This document shows, piece after piece, positions 1 to 4,706 of a DNA stretch of 7,567 nucleotides (positions are counted from its first letter, which is position 1; each line of letters opens with the position of its first letter). This DNA is from WJLC01 sp964600865 (lineage in GTDB: Archaea; Nanobdellota; Nanobdellia; Pacearchaeales; GW2011-AR1). Under the pieces are notes generated by a model that was given only the letters and a program-made list of their open reading frames with translations, made no database searches and had not been told where the DNA came from. The translations under genes and the position numbers were made by a program. The DNA is taken from assembly GCA_964600865.1 (NCBI GenBank), contig CAZRJP010000027.1:1-7567 (forward strand), read 5' to 3'.

Positions 1-151
1 AACTAAACCCCATTTCCTTGGTTTGTTCTACATCATCTTTAACCTTTCCAAGATACCTAGATTTAACATTTCCATCCTTATCTCTATAATTTTCATACAA
101 ATAAGGGCCATACTTTTTTCCACCTCTTACAACAACTCTTTTATGACTCAT
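1..151 (-). CDS. N-terminal fragment of small unknown protein (truncated by window)
   Basis: An open frame starts at an ATG whose complement is at 149-151 and runs off the left edge, giving 50 residues. It begins MSHKRVVVRGGKKYGPYLYE and continues with a polar YRDKDG-type turn and a YLGK motif. The start is strongly supported: GAGGTG (155-160) lies three bases upstream and GAGGTGAT can pair with the archaeal 16S 3' end. The compact basic segment rich in Gly, Tyr and Lys resembles short N-terminal modules of hypothetical DPANN proteins and the 'YRDKDGKV..YLG' motif seen in several unrelated families, so it does not identify a function. The rest of the protein lies outside the window. It is downstream of the coiled-coil gene but has its own promoter and a 112-base gap, so it is probably a separate transcription unit. 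Confidence 0.75.
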   Translation of the reverse strand, partial: MSHKRVVVRGGKKYGPYLYENYRDKDGNVKSRYLGKVKDDVEQTKEMGFS

Positions 152-154
152 AAT

Positions 155-197
155 CACCTCATAATTATAAATATATGTAGTATAAATAGTTTTTAAA
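155..197 (-). promoter_or_regulatory. Promoter and Shine-Dalgarno for the gene at 1-151
   Basis: Reading on the minus strand, TTTAAAAA (190-197) is a candidate TATA box; ATTTATAC (180-187) is an alternative. Either would start transcription shortly before the GAGGTG Shine-Dalgarno at 155-160. This is the clearest ribosome binding site in the window, whereas most other genes appear leaderless. The AT-rich context makes the exact TATA box uncertain. Confidence 0.5.
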
Positions 198-210
198 TGT
201 TGTTTTAATA

Positions 211-236
211 AGAAAAAGAACTCTATAGTTAAAAAA
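211..236 (-). terminator. Possible oligo-T terminator after coiled-coil gene
   Basis: Downstream of the stop codon at 264, the minus strand carries a T6 run (231-236) and a T5 run (212-217 region). Archaeal RNA polymerase commonly terminates at such oligo-T stretches without a hairpin. In DNA this AT-rich such runs also occur by chance, so the call is weak. Confidence 0.3.
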
Positions 237-263
237 GAATTATACTACAAAATTATAAGGGTT

Positions 264-1616
264 TTAAGAACTTGTAAGAAGTTTCTTTGCCTGATTTGCA
301 ATATGCTGTTGAAGTTGTTTCTTTTTCTTCTTCATTTCCTTTTCCTTTTCCTTCAAACTTTCCTCTAACTTCTGTTTATATTCTTTATCTAATTTTTTCT
401 TAATTTTTTTCCTCTGCTTCTTTGATTCTGATTCTAATTTTTCCTTATATTTCTCTTTTATTTTCTTTGAATTTTTAGATATTTCATTTTTCATATCTTT
501 TTCAAGTTTCTTTTTCTCTTCTTCTAAATCTTCTTCCTTATTCAAATATTTATCCTTGATTTTACTCAAAAAACTTTTCTTTTCCTCTTCTAACTCTTCT
601 TCCTTACTCTTTTCTTTTTTTTCAAGTTTCTTTTCCTCTTCCTCTAGCTCTTTCTCCTTATTTTTCTCCTTTTTTTCAAGTTTCTTTTCCTTTTCCTCAT
701 ATTTAGCAGAAAGTTCATCAATTAAATGTTTCTTCTCTTCTTTTAATCTTTTAGCATCTTCACGAATTAATTTTTGTATAAGTTGTTTTCTTTTTTTATC
801 TAAAGCATCACCTAATTTATCCTTAAATTTCTTACTAACTTCTCTCTTTAATTCATTTTCAACTTTTCTTTCATACTTCTTATGAAACTCGTCAACTAAA
901 TCCTTGTATCTCTTAGAAAATATCTCTTCATGCTTTTCTAAATCTGATTTTAATTCCATATCCATATTCATCTCTTTAGTTTTTATCCTTTCAGTTAATT
1001 CTGCTTTTATTTCATCAATAAAATCAGAGAATTTAGTATCTACTAAAATCCCTACTCCAGAATCAACCTTAACCTTAGATGCTTTAGTATGTTCAGAAAA
1101 ATCTTTTTTAATCTCATTTAATTTCTTTTCTAACTTAGGAATATCTCTAACATTCTCAACATCATCTGAAGAAAGTTGTTTCTTATACTGTTTTCTCTTT
1201 TTCTTTATTTTATCCTCTAACTCATTAATTTTTTTCCTTAAAATCTTTTGGTCTTGTTCAACAGATTTAGATTTCTTTAAAAGCTTTTTAGTATGTTTAG
1301 ATTTAACTGCCTTACGAGAGTGTTTTCTCTTAATTGCCCTCTCCAACTTGTTTAATTCAGTTCTAACTTGCTTTATCTGATTAGTATTTTTTAATTTTGC
1401 CTTAATAACCTTAACTTGAGGTGCAAATCCTCTTGTATCCAAAGAATTCAATTCATGTTTCATTGCTTCTAATTTAGCAACTTTCTTTGCAAAATCATCA
1501 AAATGTTTTTGTATCTTTTTATGATGAGAACTTTTTTTAGAAGATTTTTTAGATTTCTTTCTACTCTTTTTAGACTTTTTCTTACTCTTCTTTTTATATT
1601 TTTTCTTTTTAGCCAT
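264..1616 (-). CDS. Lysine-rich coiled-coil protein with basic histone-H1-like N-terminus
   Basis: This is a 450-residue protein of unknown function. Residues 3-35 are almost entirely Lys and Ser (KKSKK-type repeats), a likely disordered nucleic-acid- or polyanion-binding tail. Residues 36-175 form a first charged helical arm. A short, less charged segment around 181-200 (DSGVGILVDTKFSDF) interrupts it, and residues 205-445 form a long, nearly uninterrupted Lys/Glu coiled coil. Within the second arm an 18-residue unit is tandemly repeated (about 312-329 and 330-347, KLEKKEK then ELEEEEK); the DNA shows the same 54-base periodicity. There is no signal peptide or membrane helix, so it is probably cytoplasmic. 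The ATG lies two bases after the stop of the preceding membrane gene, so it is the last gene of a five-gene operon. It could be a structural, nucleoid-associated or membrane-scaffold protein. Low complexity makes database matches unreliable. Confidence 0.85.
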   Translation of the reverse strand: MAKKKKYKKKSKKKSKKSRKKSKKSSKKSSHHKKIQKHFDDFAKKVAKLEAMKHELNSLDTRGFAPQVKVIKAKLKNTNQIKQVRTELNKLERAIKRKHSRKAVKSKHTKKLLKKSKSVEQDQKILRKKINELEDKIKKKRKQYKKQLSSDDVENVRDIPKLEKKLNEIKKDFSEHTKASKVKVDSGVGILVDTKFSDFIDEIKAELTERIKTKEMNMDMELKSDLEKHEEIFSKRYKDLVDEFHKKYERKVENELKREVSKKFKDKLGDALDKKRKQLIQKLIREDAKRLKEEKKHLIDELSAKYEEKEKKLEKKEKNKEKELEEEEKKLEKKEKSKEEELEEEKKSFLSKIKDKYLNKEEDLEEEKKKLEKDMKNEISKNSKKIKEKYKEKLESESKKQRKKIKKKLDKEYKQKLEESLKEKEKEMKKKKKQLQQHIANQAKKLLTSS

Positions 1617-1618
1617 TA

Positions 1619-1768
1619 TTAATACAACCCCATAAATCTAAATATCCATGCAAATGCCTGAATAATAGACAATCCAATTGCTATATTTATTTTCTTTTTG
1701 ATAATTAAAATTGCAATTAAAAATACATTAATTATGCTTCCACTTATTAACAAAATATTTGATATCAT
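1619..1768 (-). CDS. Small two-helix membrane protein D (49 aa)
   Basis: The ATG start at 1768 overlaps the stop of the preceding gene as ATGA (1765-1768), the classic sign of translational coupling. A longer reading to 1834 needs a TTG start buried in the upstream gene and is not favoured. The protein starts MISNILLISGSIINVFLIAI and has two hydrophobic helices (about residues 2-23 and 28-46) separated by a KKK turn, ending in an aromatic tail (WIFRFMGLY). The positive turn suggests that both termini face outward and the loop is cytoplasmic. It is the fourth consecutive hairpin-type membrane protein in the operon and is followed after two bases by the coiled-coil gene. No family is recognised. 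Coding status rests on exact packing with both neighbours and on the membrane-hairpin pattern. Confidence 0.7.
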   Translation of the reverse strand: MISNILLISGSIINVFLIAILIIKKKINIAIGLSIIQAFAWIFRFMGLY

Positions 1769-1971
1769 TTTATAAATTTGAGTATAATGGATAATAAAAA
1801 TGGAATCCCACTCATTAAAATACCTCCAATCCAAGTAAGAGTATCATTAGACAAAGCAATTCCAAATCCTAAAAAACTAGCTGCCAAAGTTCCAAATAAT
1901 ATTATTGCAAACCCTGTAACCAATCTTACTTGTCCTTTTTGGTTTATTTTATTCTGCCTCTTTTTTACCAT
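1765..1971 (-). CDS. Small two-helix membrane protein C (68 aa)
   Basis: The protein begins with a basic segment, MVKKRQNKINQKGQ, that is nearly the same as the start of the first gene of this operon. Two hydrophobic segments follow (about residues 17-41 and 46-66), with a short polar turn containing SNDT. The basic N-terminus suggests a cytoplasmic N-in, C-in hairpin. The ATG at 1971 lies two bases after the stop of protein B, and the gene's own stop overlaps the start of protein D by four bases. Its first codons lie in a 30-bp perfect direct repeat shared with gene A, so A and C look like diverged duplicates or have exchanged their 5' ends. No family is recognised; holin-like, scaffold or transporter-subunit roles are all only possibilities. 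Confidence 0.8.
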   Translation of the reverse strand: MVKKRQNKINQKGQVRLVTGFAIILFGTLAASFLGFGIALSNDTLTWIGGILMSGIPFLLSIILKFIK

Positions 1972-1976
1972 TTTTA
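1947..1976. repeat. 30-bp direct repeat, copy at start of gene C
   Basis: This copy is identical to 2279-2308 base for base. It covers the first eight codons of gene C plus five upstream bases. The identity includes synonymous positions, so it reflects recent duplication, gene conversion or selection on the DNA/RNA itself rather than protein similarity alone. Confidence 0.9.
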
Positions 1977-2120
1977 ATTAAAAGCTCCCATATTTAATAA
2001 AATTCCAAGCAATACAGAAATTGCTCCAGATACTAATAATAATTTATATTTTTTGAAAATTAAAGGTAATAAATTAATTATTACTATTACACTTCCAACA
2101 AAAATATTTACATTTTCCAT
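1974..2120 (-). CDS. Small two-helix membrane protein B (48 aa)
   Basis: This 48-residue frame has not more than three bases separating it from each neighbour. It starts MENVNIFVGSVIVIINLLPL. Two hydrophobic helices (about 4-22 and 28-47) flank a basic turn KKYK, so the loop is probably cytoplasmic, the opposite of proteins A and C, whose basic N-termini point inward. A GGTG Shine-Dalgarno-like element sits eight bases before the ATG, inside the end of gene A, supporting this start. It is too short for most gene finders but its packing, start signal and clean hairpin pattern argue for a real gene. Function is unknown; it may pair with neighbouring hairpins of opposite topology. Confidence 0.7.
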   Translation of the reverse strand: MENVNIFVGSVIVIINLLPLIFKKYKLLLVSGAISVLLGILLNMGAFN

Positions 2121-2123
2121 TTT

Positions 2124-2303
2124 TTATACACCTTGTTGAACAACAACCTTAATTAATTCAAAAACCAATCCAAGACTGACAATTAAGCTTCCTAAATTAA
2201 CATCACCCATTGCTATAAAAACACCTCCACTAATTACTATAATTCCAAATATAATATTTAATAAATCTATTTGCCCCTTTTTATTCTGCCTCTTTTTTAC
2301 CAT
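2124..2303 (-). CDS. Small two-helix membrane protein A, first gene of operon (59 aa)
   Basis: This 59-residue frame opens the operon. The N-terminus MVKKRQNKKGQ is basic and is followed by hydrophobic helices at about residues 13-32 and 36-55, joined by a short GDVN turn; the tail is QQGV. The ATG at 2303 is 27 bases after a TATA-like TTTAAAAA, which suggests a very short leader. Protein B starts three bases after its stop. The first 25 bases of the gene and five bases before it are identical to the 5' end of gene C. The basic N-terminus predicts N-in, C-in topology. No known family is recognised. Confidence 0.75.
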   Translation of the reverse strand: MVKKRQNKKGQIDLLNIIFGIIVISGGVFIAMGDVNLGSLIVSLGLVFELIKVVVQQGV

Positions 2304-2308
2304 TTTTA
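2279..2308. repeat. 30-bp direct repeat, copy at start of gene A
   Basis: This copy is identical to 1947-1976 and covers the translation start of gene A in the same register. The two proteins diverge immediately after this block, keeping only a KGQ motif and general hydrophobicity. Confidence 0.9.
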
Positions 2309-2330
2309 TATTATATTGAGTATTATATAC

Positions 2331-2338
2331 TTTTTAAA
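2331..2338 (-). promoter_or_regulatory. TATA box of the small-membrane-protein operon
   Basis: On the minus strand TTTAAAAA ends 27 bases before the ATG of gene A at 2303. That spacing suits an archaeal promoter giving an almost leaderless transcript. A second AT-rich stretch (GTATATAATA) follows directly and is an alternative. Confidence 0.5.
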
Positions 2339-2432
2339 CCTTATTTTTTTATTCATTTTTAGTTCTGGTTTACTCTAAATTTTTTTGAAAAATTTATTCT
2401 ATTCAATCTATTTTTTCCTTCTATAATTTATA

Positions 2433-2450
2433 GTATCTTTCTAAAGATAC
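2433..2450. repeat. Short inverted repeat after the stop of the 2453-3694 gene
   Basis: GTATCTTT and AAAGATAC are exact inverted arms separated by two bases, beginning two bases beyond the stop codon. In RNA it would form a 7-8 bp hairpin that might protect or define the 3' end. No T-run follows directly, so it is not a typical intrinsic terminator. Confidence 0.5.
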
Positions 2451-2452
2451 AT

Positions 2453-3694
2453 TTATTTGTAACCCTTGTTCTTCCATTTCTTCATTAATCTCTTCATATC
2501 CTTCTTATTTATTCCATCCACTTTTGCCTCTAGCAATGTAGTATCATATCCTTTCTTCTTCCATTTATCTATTTTATTATCTGACTTTTTCTTTGATTTC
2601 TTTTTACTCTTTTTCTTTCTGCCTTTTTTCTTTTTAGATTTTGATTTTTTGCTTTTTTTAGATTTCTTAGACTTTTTCTTGGAACCTTTTTTCTTAACTT
2701 TTTTTCTTTTCTTTTTCTGCTTCTTTTTTAAATCCTTAACTTTTCGCTTAACTCTTTTCTTAGCTTCTTTAACAGGAACCTTTTTATTCTCAACTAAAAA
2801 TTTTTGCTGTTCTAATAAAAATTTTCTCTGTTGATTTAATTCTTTTCTCTGTTCTTCTTTCATTTCTGAATATAATTTATCTCTATCATGAAGAAAATAA
2901 ATTAATAAACAAATTCCAATAAGAATCAGGATTACAATAAAAAAAATCTCTCCATTAAAAAACAGATTTTTTAAACCACCAAAAAAATGTGAGAATTTTG
3001 AAGAAACATTAAATAAGGTTGTTGAAATTCCTACTGAATTTTTATACCTTGCAATTACGGTTACAAAATATGTTCCTTTTTTTAAATCAGCAGGAAGCTG
3101 AATTGCATTGGATAATTTAACTTCTTTATCTACAAAAACAGAATCATACTCTGAATAAACTAATTCTCCTTCTGAACTATGTACTAAATACTCTACATCA
3201 ATACTTGTAGGATTTAATCCCTCAGTTCCAAATGTTAAATCATAAATATTAGACTGAATAATTACTTTGTTTCCTGCATAAGATTCCAGATAAACAGGGG
3301 GAACAGTAACATCAACATCAAATAAAATATCTGACGACTCTATTTCAAAAATAACAGGAAGTTTTAAAATTTCCTCCCTAAAATTCATTTTTATAAATCC
3401 AAAATGAATTCCTGTATTTAAACCAGAAGAATTAAAGGATAACATAACTTTTTTTGAATCTTCTGAATTCAAATAAAAAGAGTCCTCCTTAAGGGTCACA
3501 CCATTAAGATTATTTACTTCAAGATTGACTGAACCTTCATCTTCTGAAATAAGTGAAAAAGATTTATCCAAAGTATTTCCTTGTTTTAAAGAAACCTTCA
3601 CAAATCCCGTATTAGTTCCTAATGCACTCACAATTACAACTGAAAATAAAAGTATTACAATAAAAATCCCAAATAACCTTCCCTCTTTTTTCAT
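2453..3694 (-). CDS. Surface stalk protein with one membrane helix and poly-lysine cytoplasmic tail
   Basis: This is a 413-residue type I membrane protein of unrecognised family. Residues 1-25 are a signal peptide (basic MKKEGR, hydrophobic core, SALG). Residues 27-232 are an extracellular beta-rich region with two Ig-like/CARDB-like parts; residues 109-230 match the membrane-proximal stalk of the surface protein at 5665-7567 (shared P-V-I, D-x-LFDV, G-x-YFV). A membrane helix spans about 249-267. The cytoplasmic part has an amphipathic Gln/Glu/Lys segment (275-305), then a tract at 310-371 dominated by Lys with Ser, and a C-terminal module (375-413) carrying KWKKKGY and KWKNKGY. The basic tract resembles the N-terminus of the coiled-coil protein at 264-1616. 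It may link the cell surface to a polyanion such as DNA, but that is inference. A TTTAAATA box lies 22 bases before the ATG. Confidence 0.88.
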   Translation of the reverse strand: MKKEGRLFGIFIVILLFSVVIVSALGTNTGFVKVSLKQGNTLDKSFSLISEDEGSVNLEVNNLNGVTLKEDSFYLNSEDSKKVMLSFNSSGLNTGIHFGFIKMNFREEILKLPVIFEIESSDILFDVDVTVPPVYLESYAGNKVIIQSNIYDLTFGTEGLNPTSIDVEYLVHSSEGELVYSEYDSVFVDKEVKLSNAIQLPADLKKGTYFVTVIARYKNSVGISTTLFNVSSKFSHFFGGLKNLFFNGEIFFIVILILIGICLLIYFLHDRDKLYSEMKEEQRKELNQQRKFLLEQQKFLVENKKVPVKEAKKRVKRKVKDLKKKQKKKRKKVKKKGSKKKSKKSKKSKKSKSKKKKGRKKKSKKKSKKKSDNKIDKWKKKGYDTTLLEAKVDGINKKDMKRLMKKWKNKGYK

Positions 3695-3716
3695 CTTATA
3701 ATAAGATATATTTTAG

Positions 3717-3724
3717 TATTTAAA
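3717..3724 (-). promoter_or_regulatory. TATA box of the stalk protein gene
   Basis: TTTAAATA on the minus strand ends 22 bases before the ATG at 3694, suggesting a leaderless mRNA. The inner copy of the 120-bp repeat begins at 3723, so the repeat edge cuts through this promoter. Confidence 0.6.
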
Positions 3725-3842
3725 TGTATTACTATTTTTTACAATTAACTGAACTTAAACAATTTTTCATAATCTTTATGATTCATCCAATCAAGGACTG
3801 CTGCAATAATCTCAATTTCTCCTGATTCAGTTAAAGAATAAA
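3723..3842. repeat. 120-bp perfect direct repeat, copy 1 (3' end of toxin gene)
   Basis: This block is identical to 4414-4533 over 120 bases. It covers the last 31 codons and stop of the RelE-like toxin gene plus 22 bases beyond it. The offset between copies is 691 bases, and they bracket the rest of the toxin-antitoxin module. Confidence 0.97.
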
Positions 3843-4071
3843 GCATTCTCCATGCATTTGGAAGATTATAAATCCAAAGATTATTTATCTTATATTTTTG
3901 AATTAATCTTTTTGGAATGAGTTTCTTTTTTACATTTCTTCCAACAAATGCATCTTTTTTCAAAGTTTGTATTGCTCTAATAAGAGCTTTTTTAATAGGA
4001 TCATTTTTATTTATTGTATTAAAAGATTTTTCTAATGTTTCATCCACAAAGATTACTTTCTTTGATTTCAT
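3745..4071 (-). CDS. RelE/ParE-superfamily toxin
   Basis: This 108-residue protein fits the RelE/ParE-like toxin fold, whose members usually cleave ribosome-bound mRNA or poison gyrase. An N-terminal helical part (residues 8-40) is followed by a basic segment (KKKLIPKR, 48-55), then NLWIYNLPNAWRMLYSL (64-80) and EIIAAVLDWMNHKDYEKLF (87-105). Together these are the strand-strand-C-terminal-helix pattern common in archaeal RelE-like proteins. Candidate functional residues are K48-K50, R55, R75, H98 and Y101. The length is normal for the family and no part is missing. Its ATG overlaps the stop of the upstream winged-helix gene as ATGA, as expected for a coupled antitoxin-toxin operon. The last 31 codons are duplicated at 4436-4533. 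Ribosome-dependent RNase versus another activity cannot be decided from the sequence. Confidence 0.82.
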   Translation of the reverse strand: MKSKKVIFVDETLEKSFNTINKNDPIKKALIRAIQTLKKDAFVGRNVKKKLIPKRLIQKYKINNLWIYNLPNAWRMLYSLTESGEIEIIAAVLDWMNHKDYEKLFKFS

Positions 4072-4346
4072 AATTTGATTTCAGGTCTATTTTTTATTTT
4101 ATTAAAAAATTCAGGATTCCAAATATAAACAATATAGCCCTCTTTATCATAAACAATTTTATTAATACTTCTAAGATATTCTATTATTACCTGAAATGTT
4201 TGCCACATCACTTTTTTTGGAAGTTTCTTAAATAATTCTGTTTTTTTATATTCTCCACTATTCTCATTAATAAAATTCTCTACCATCAAAACTGTTTGAA
4301 GTGTTGGAGATCTTGCATTTGGAGATTTTTTGTGTGTTAATTGCAT
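4068..4346 (-). CDS. Winged-helix antitoxin candidate of the RelE-like module
   Basis: The protein is 92 residues from the ATG at 4346. A TTG six codons further upstream would extend it, but that codon falls inside the palindromic operator, and the ATG sits 28 bases after a TATA box, so the ATG is preferred. The segment SPTLQTVLMVENFI, then YKKTELFKKLPKKVMWQTFQ and a short hairpin (YDKEGYIVYIW), reads as a winged helix-turn-helix. Similar small archaeal proteins occur beside RelE-like toxins. It overlaps the toxin by four bases and precedes it, the usual antitoxin-first order. The likely role is to bind and neutralise the toxin and to repress the operon through the palindrome at 4354-4375. 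The antitoxin assignment rests on position and fold, not on a named family match. Confidence 0.72.
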   Translation of the reverse strand: MQLTHKKSPNARSPTLQTVLMVENFINENSGEYKKTELFKKLPKKVMWQTFQVIIEYLRSINKIVYDKEGYIVYIWNPEFFNKIKNRPEIKL

Positions 4347-4353
4347 CTTAATC

Positions 4354-4375
4354 AATAATATCAATTGATATTATT
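4354..4375. promoter_or_regulatory. 22-bp perfect palindromic operator of the toxin-antitoxin operon
   Basis: A perfect 22-base palindrome centred on TATCAATTGATA lies between the TATA box and the antitoxin ATG, over the expected transcription start. A repressor dimer bound here would block initiation, which fits autoregulation by the winged-helix antitoxin. Confidence 0.75.
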
Positions 4376-4382
4376 ATATAAA
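4375..4382 (-). promoter_or_regulatory. TATA box of the toxin-antitoxin operon
   Basis: TTTATATA on the minus strand ends 28 bases before the ATG at 4346 and shares one base with the palindromic operator. The mRNA would be nearly leaderless. Confidence 0.65.
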
Positions 4383-4413
4383 TCTTCTTATTTTGTATAT
4401 AAATATTAATTGC

Positions 4414-4533
4414 AATGTATTACTATTTTTTACAATTAACTGAACTTAAACAATTTTTCATAATCTTTATGATTCATCCAATCAAGGACTGCTGCAATAA
4501 TCTCAATTTCTCCTGATTCAGTTAAAGAATAAA
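4414..4533. repeat. 120-bp perfect direct repeat, copy 2
   Basis: This copy is identical to 3723-3842 with no mismatch. The left edge (c/a change at 4413) and right edge (c/g change at 4534) are sharp. It lies upstream of the toxin-antitoxin promoter in the same orientation as the toxin gene. Confidence 0.97.
4436..4533 (-). pseudogene. Truncated 3' remnant of a RelE-like toxin gene
   Basis: The frame encodes residues 78-108 of the toxin at 3745-4071 without any change and ends with the same stop. Upstream of the repeat edge the frame meets a stop at 4544-4546 with no ATG between, so it cannot be expressed as a toxin. The complete nucleotide identity means the remnant is recent or maintained by gene conversion with the intact copy. 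Confidence 0.9.
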
Positions 4534-4595
4534 CTATCTCTACTTATCAATCCATTTATCAACCTATCAATCTTTATTTCTATCTATCCATCTCT
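4528..4595. repeat. G-free simple-sequence tract with TATCAATC-like units
   Basis: Sixty-eight bases contain no G on the plus strand. The tract is made of degenerate units such as TATCAATC, TATCAACC and TATCTATCC. It starts where the toxin remnant ends and stops just before the first promoter-operator, so it may be slippage-grown DNA at a recombination joint. No gene is seen. Confidence 0.55.
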
Positions 4596-4601
4596 GTCTA
4601 A

Positions 4602-4638
4602 TGAACAGTTTTTATATGATTTGTTCAGTGCACTGAAC
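4602..4638 (+). promoter_or_regulatory. Upstream promoter-operator unit P1
   Basis: A TGAAC half-site (4602-4606) is followed by TTTATATG (4611-4618) and, four bases later, the perfect 16-base palindrome GTTCAGTGCACTGAAC (4623-4638). The expected start would fall near the palindrome's end. No gene follows directly: the first ATG at 4640 is followed at once by TGA. It may be a second promoter of the MNT/HEPN operon, a relic, or a minus-strand operator for the lost toxin-antitoxin copy. Confidence 0.5.
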
Positions 4639-4667
4639 TATGTGAAAAATTGTATTCCAATAAATTA

Positions 4668-4705
4668 TGGAAACATTTATAAACACTTGGAAACATATGT
4701 TTCCA
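4668..4705 (+). promoter_or_regulatory. Promoter-operator unit P2 of the MNT/HEPN operon
   Basis: A TGGAAAC half-site (4668-4674) precedes TATA box TTTATAAA (4676-4683). Four bases later comes the perfect 18-base palindrome TGGAAACATATGTTTCCA (4688-4705), ending one base before the ATG at 4707. The two TGGAAAC copies are 20 bases apart, about two helical turns. The palindrome covers the predicted start of a leaderless mRNA, a good operator for the HTH domain of the encoded protein. Confidence 0.72.
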
Positions 4706-4706
4706 T

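Noticed and set aside
556..1380. Plus-strand open frames of 109 and 158 residues rich in Ser, Phe and Leu
   Set aside because: They are the reverse complement of the Lys/Glu-rich coiled-coil gene; Phe/Ser/Leu composition is the expected shadow of Lys/Glu codons and no promoter or start signal supports them.
1619..1834. Longer 71-residue form of membrane protein D
   Set aside because: It needs a TTG start deep inside gene C and adds a polar segment unlike its neighbours; the ATG at 1768 with ATGA overlap is the natural start.
1778..1981. Plus-strand frame of 67 residues
   Set aside because: It lies antisense to gene C, ends in Phe-rich sequence and breaks the minus-strand operon; the minus-strand frame has exact packing with both neighbours.
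2466..2834. Plus-strand frame of 122 residues, almost entirely Phe/Leu
   Set aside because: It is the antisense shadow of the poly-lysine tail in the 2453-3694 gene.
4347..4364. TTG start extending the antitoxin by six residues
   Set aside because: It places the start codon inside the palindromic operator, too close to the TATA box; the ATG at 4346 fits promoter spacing better.
3723..4533. Insertion sequence between the 120-bp repeats
   Set aside because: There is no transposase and no terminal inverted repeat; the repeats are toxin-gene sequence in direct orientation, so duplication or recombination explains them better.
4528..4595. CRISPR-like or iteron array in the TATCAATC tract
   Set aside because: Units are degenerate and irregularly spaced with no constant repeat-spacer pattern, and no replication or Cas gene is present.
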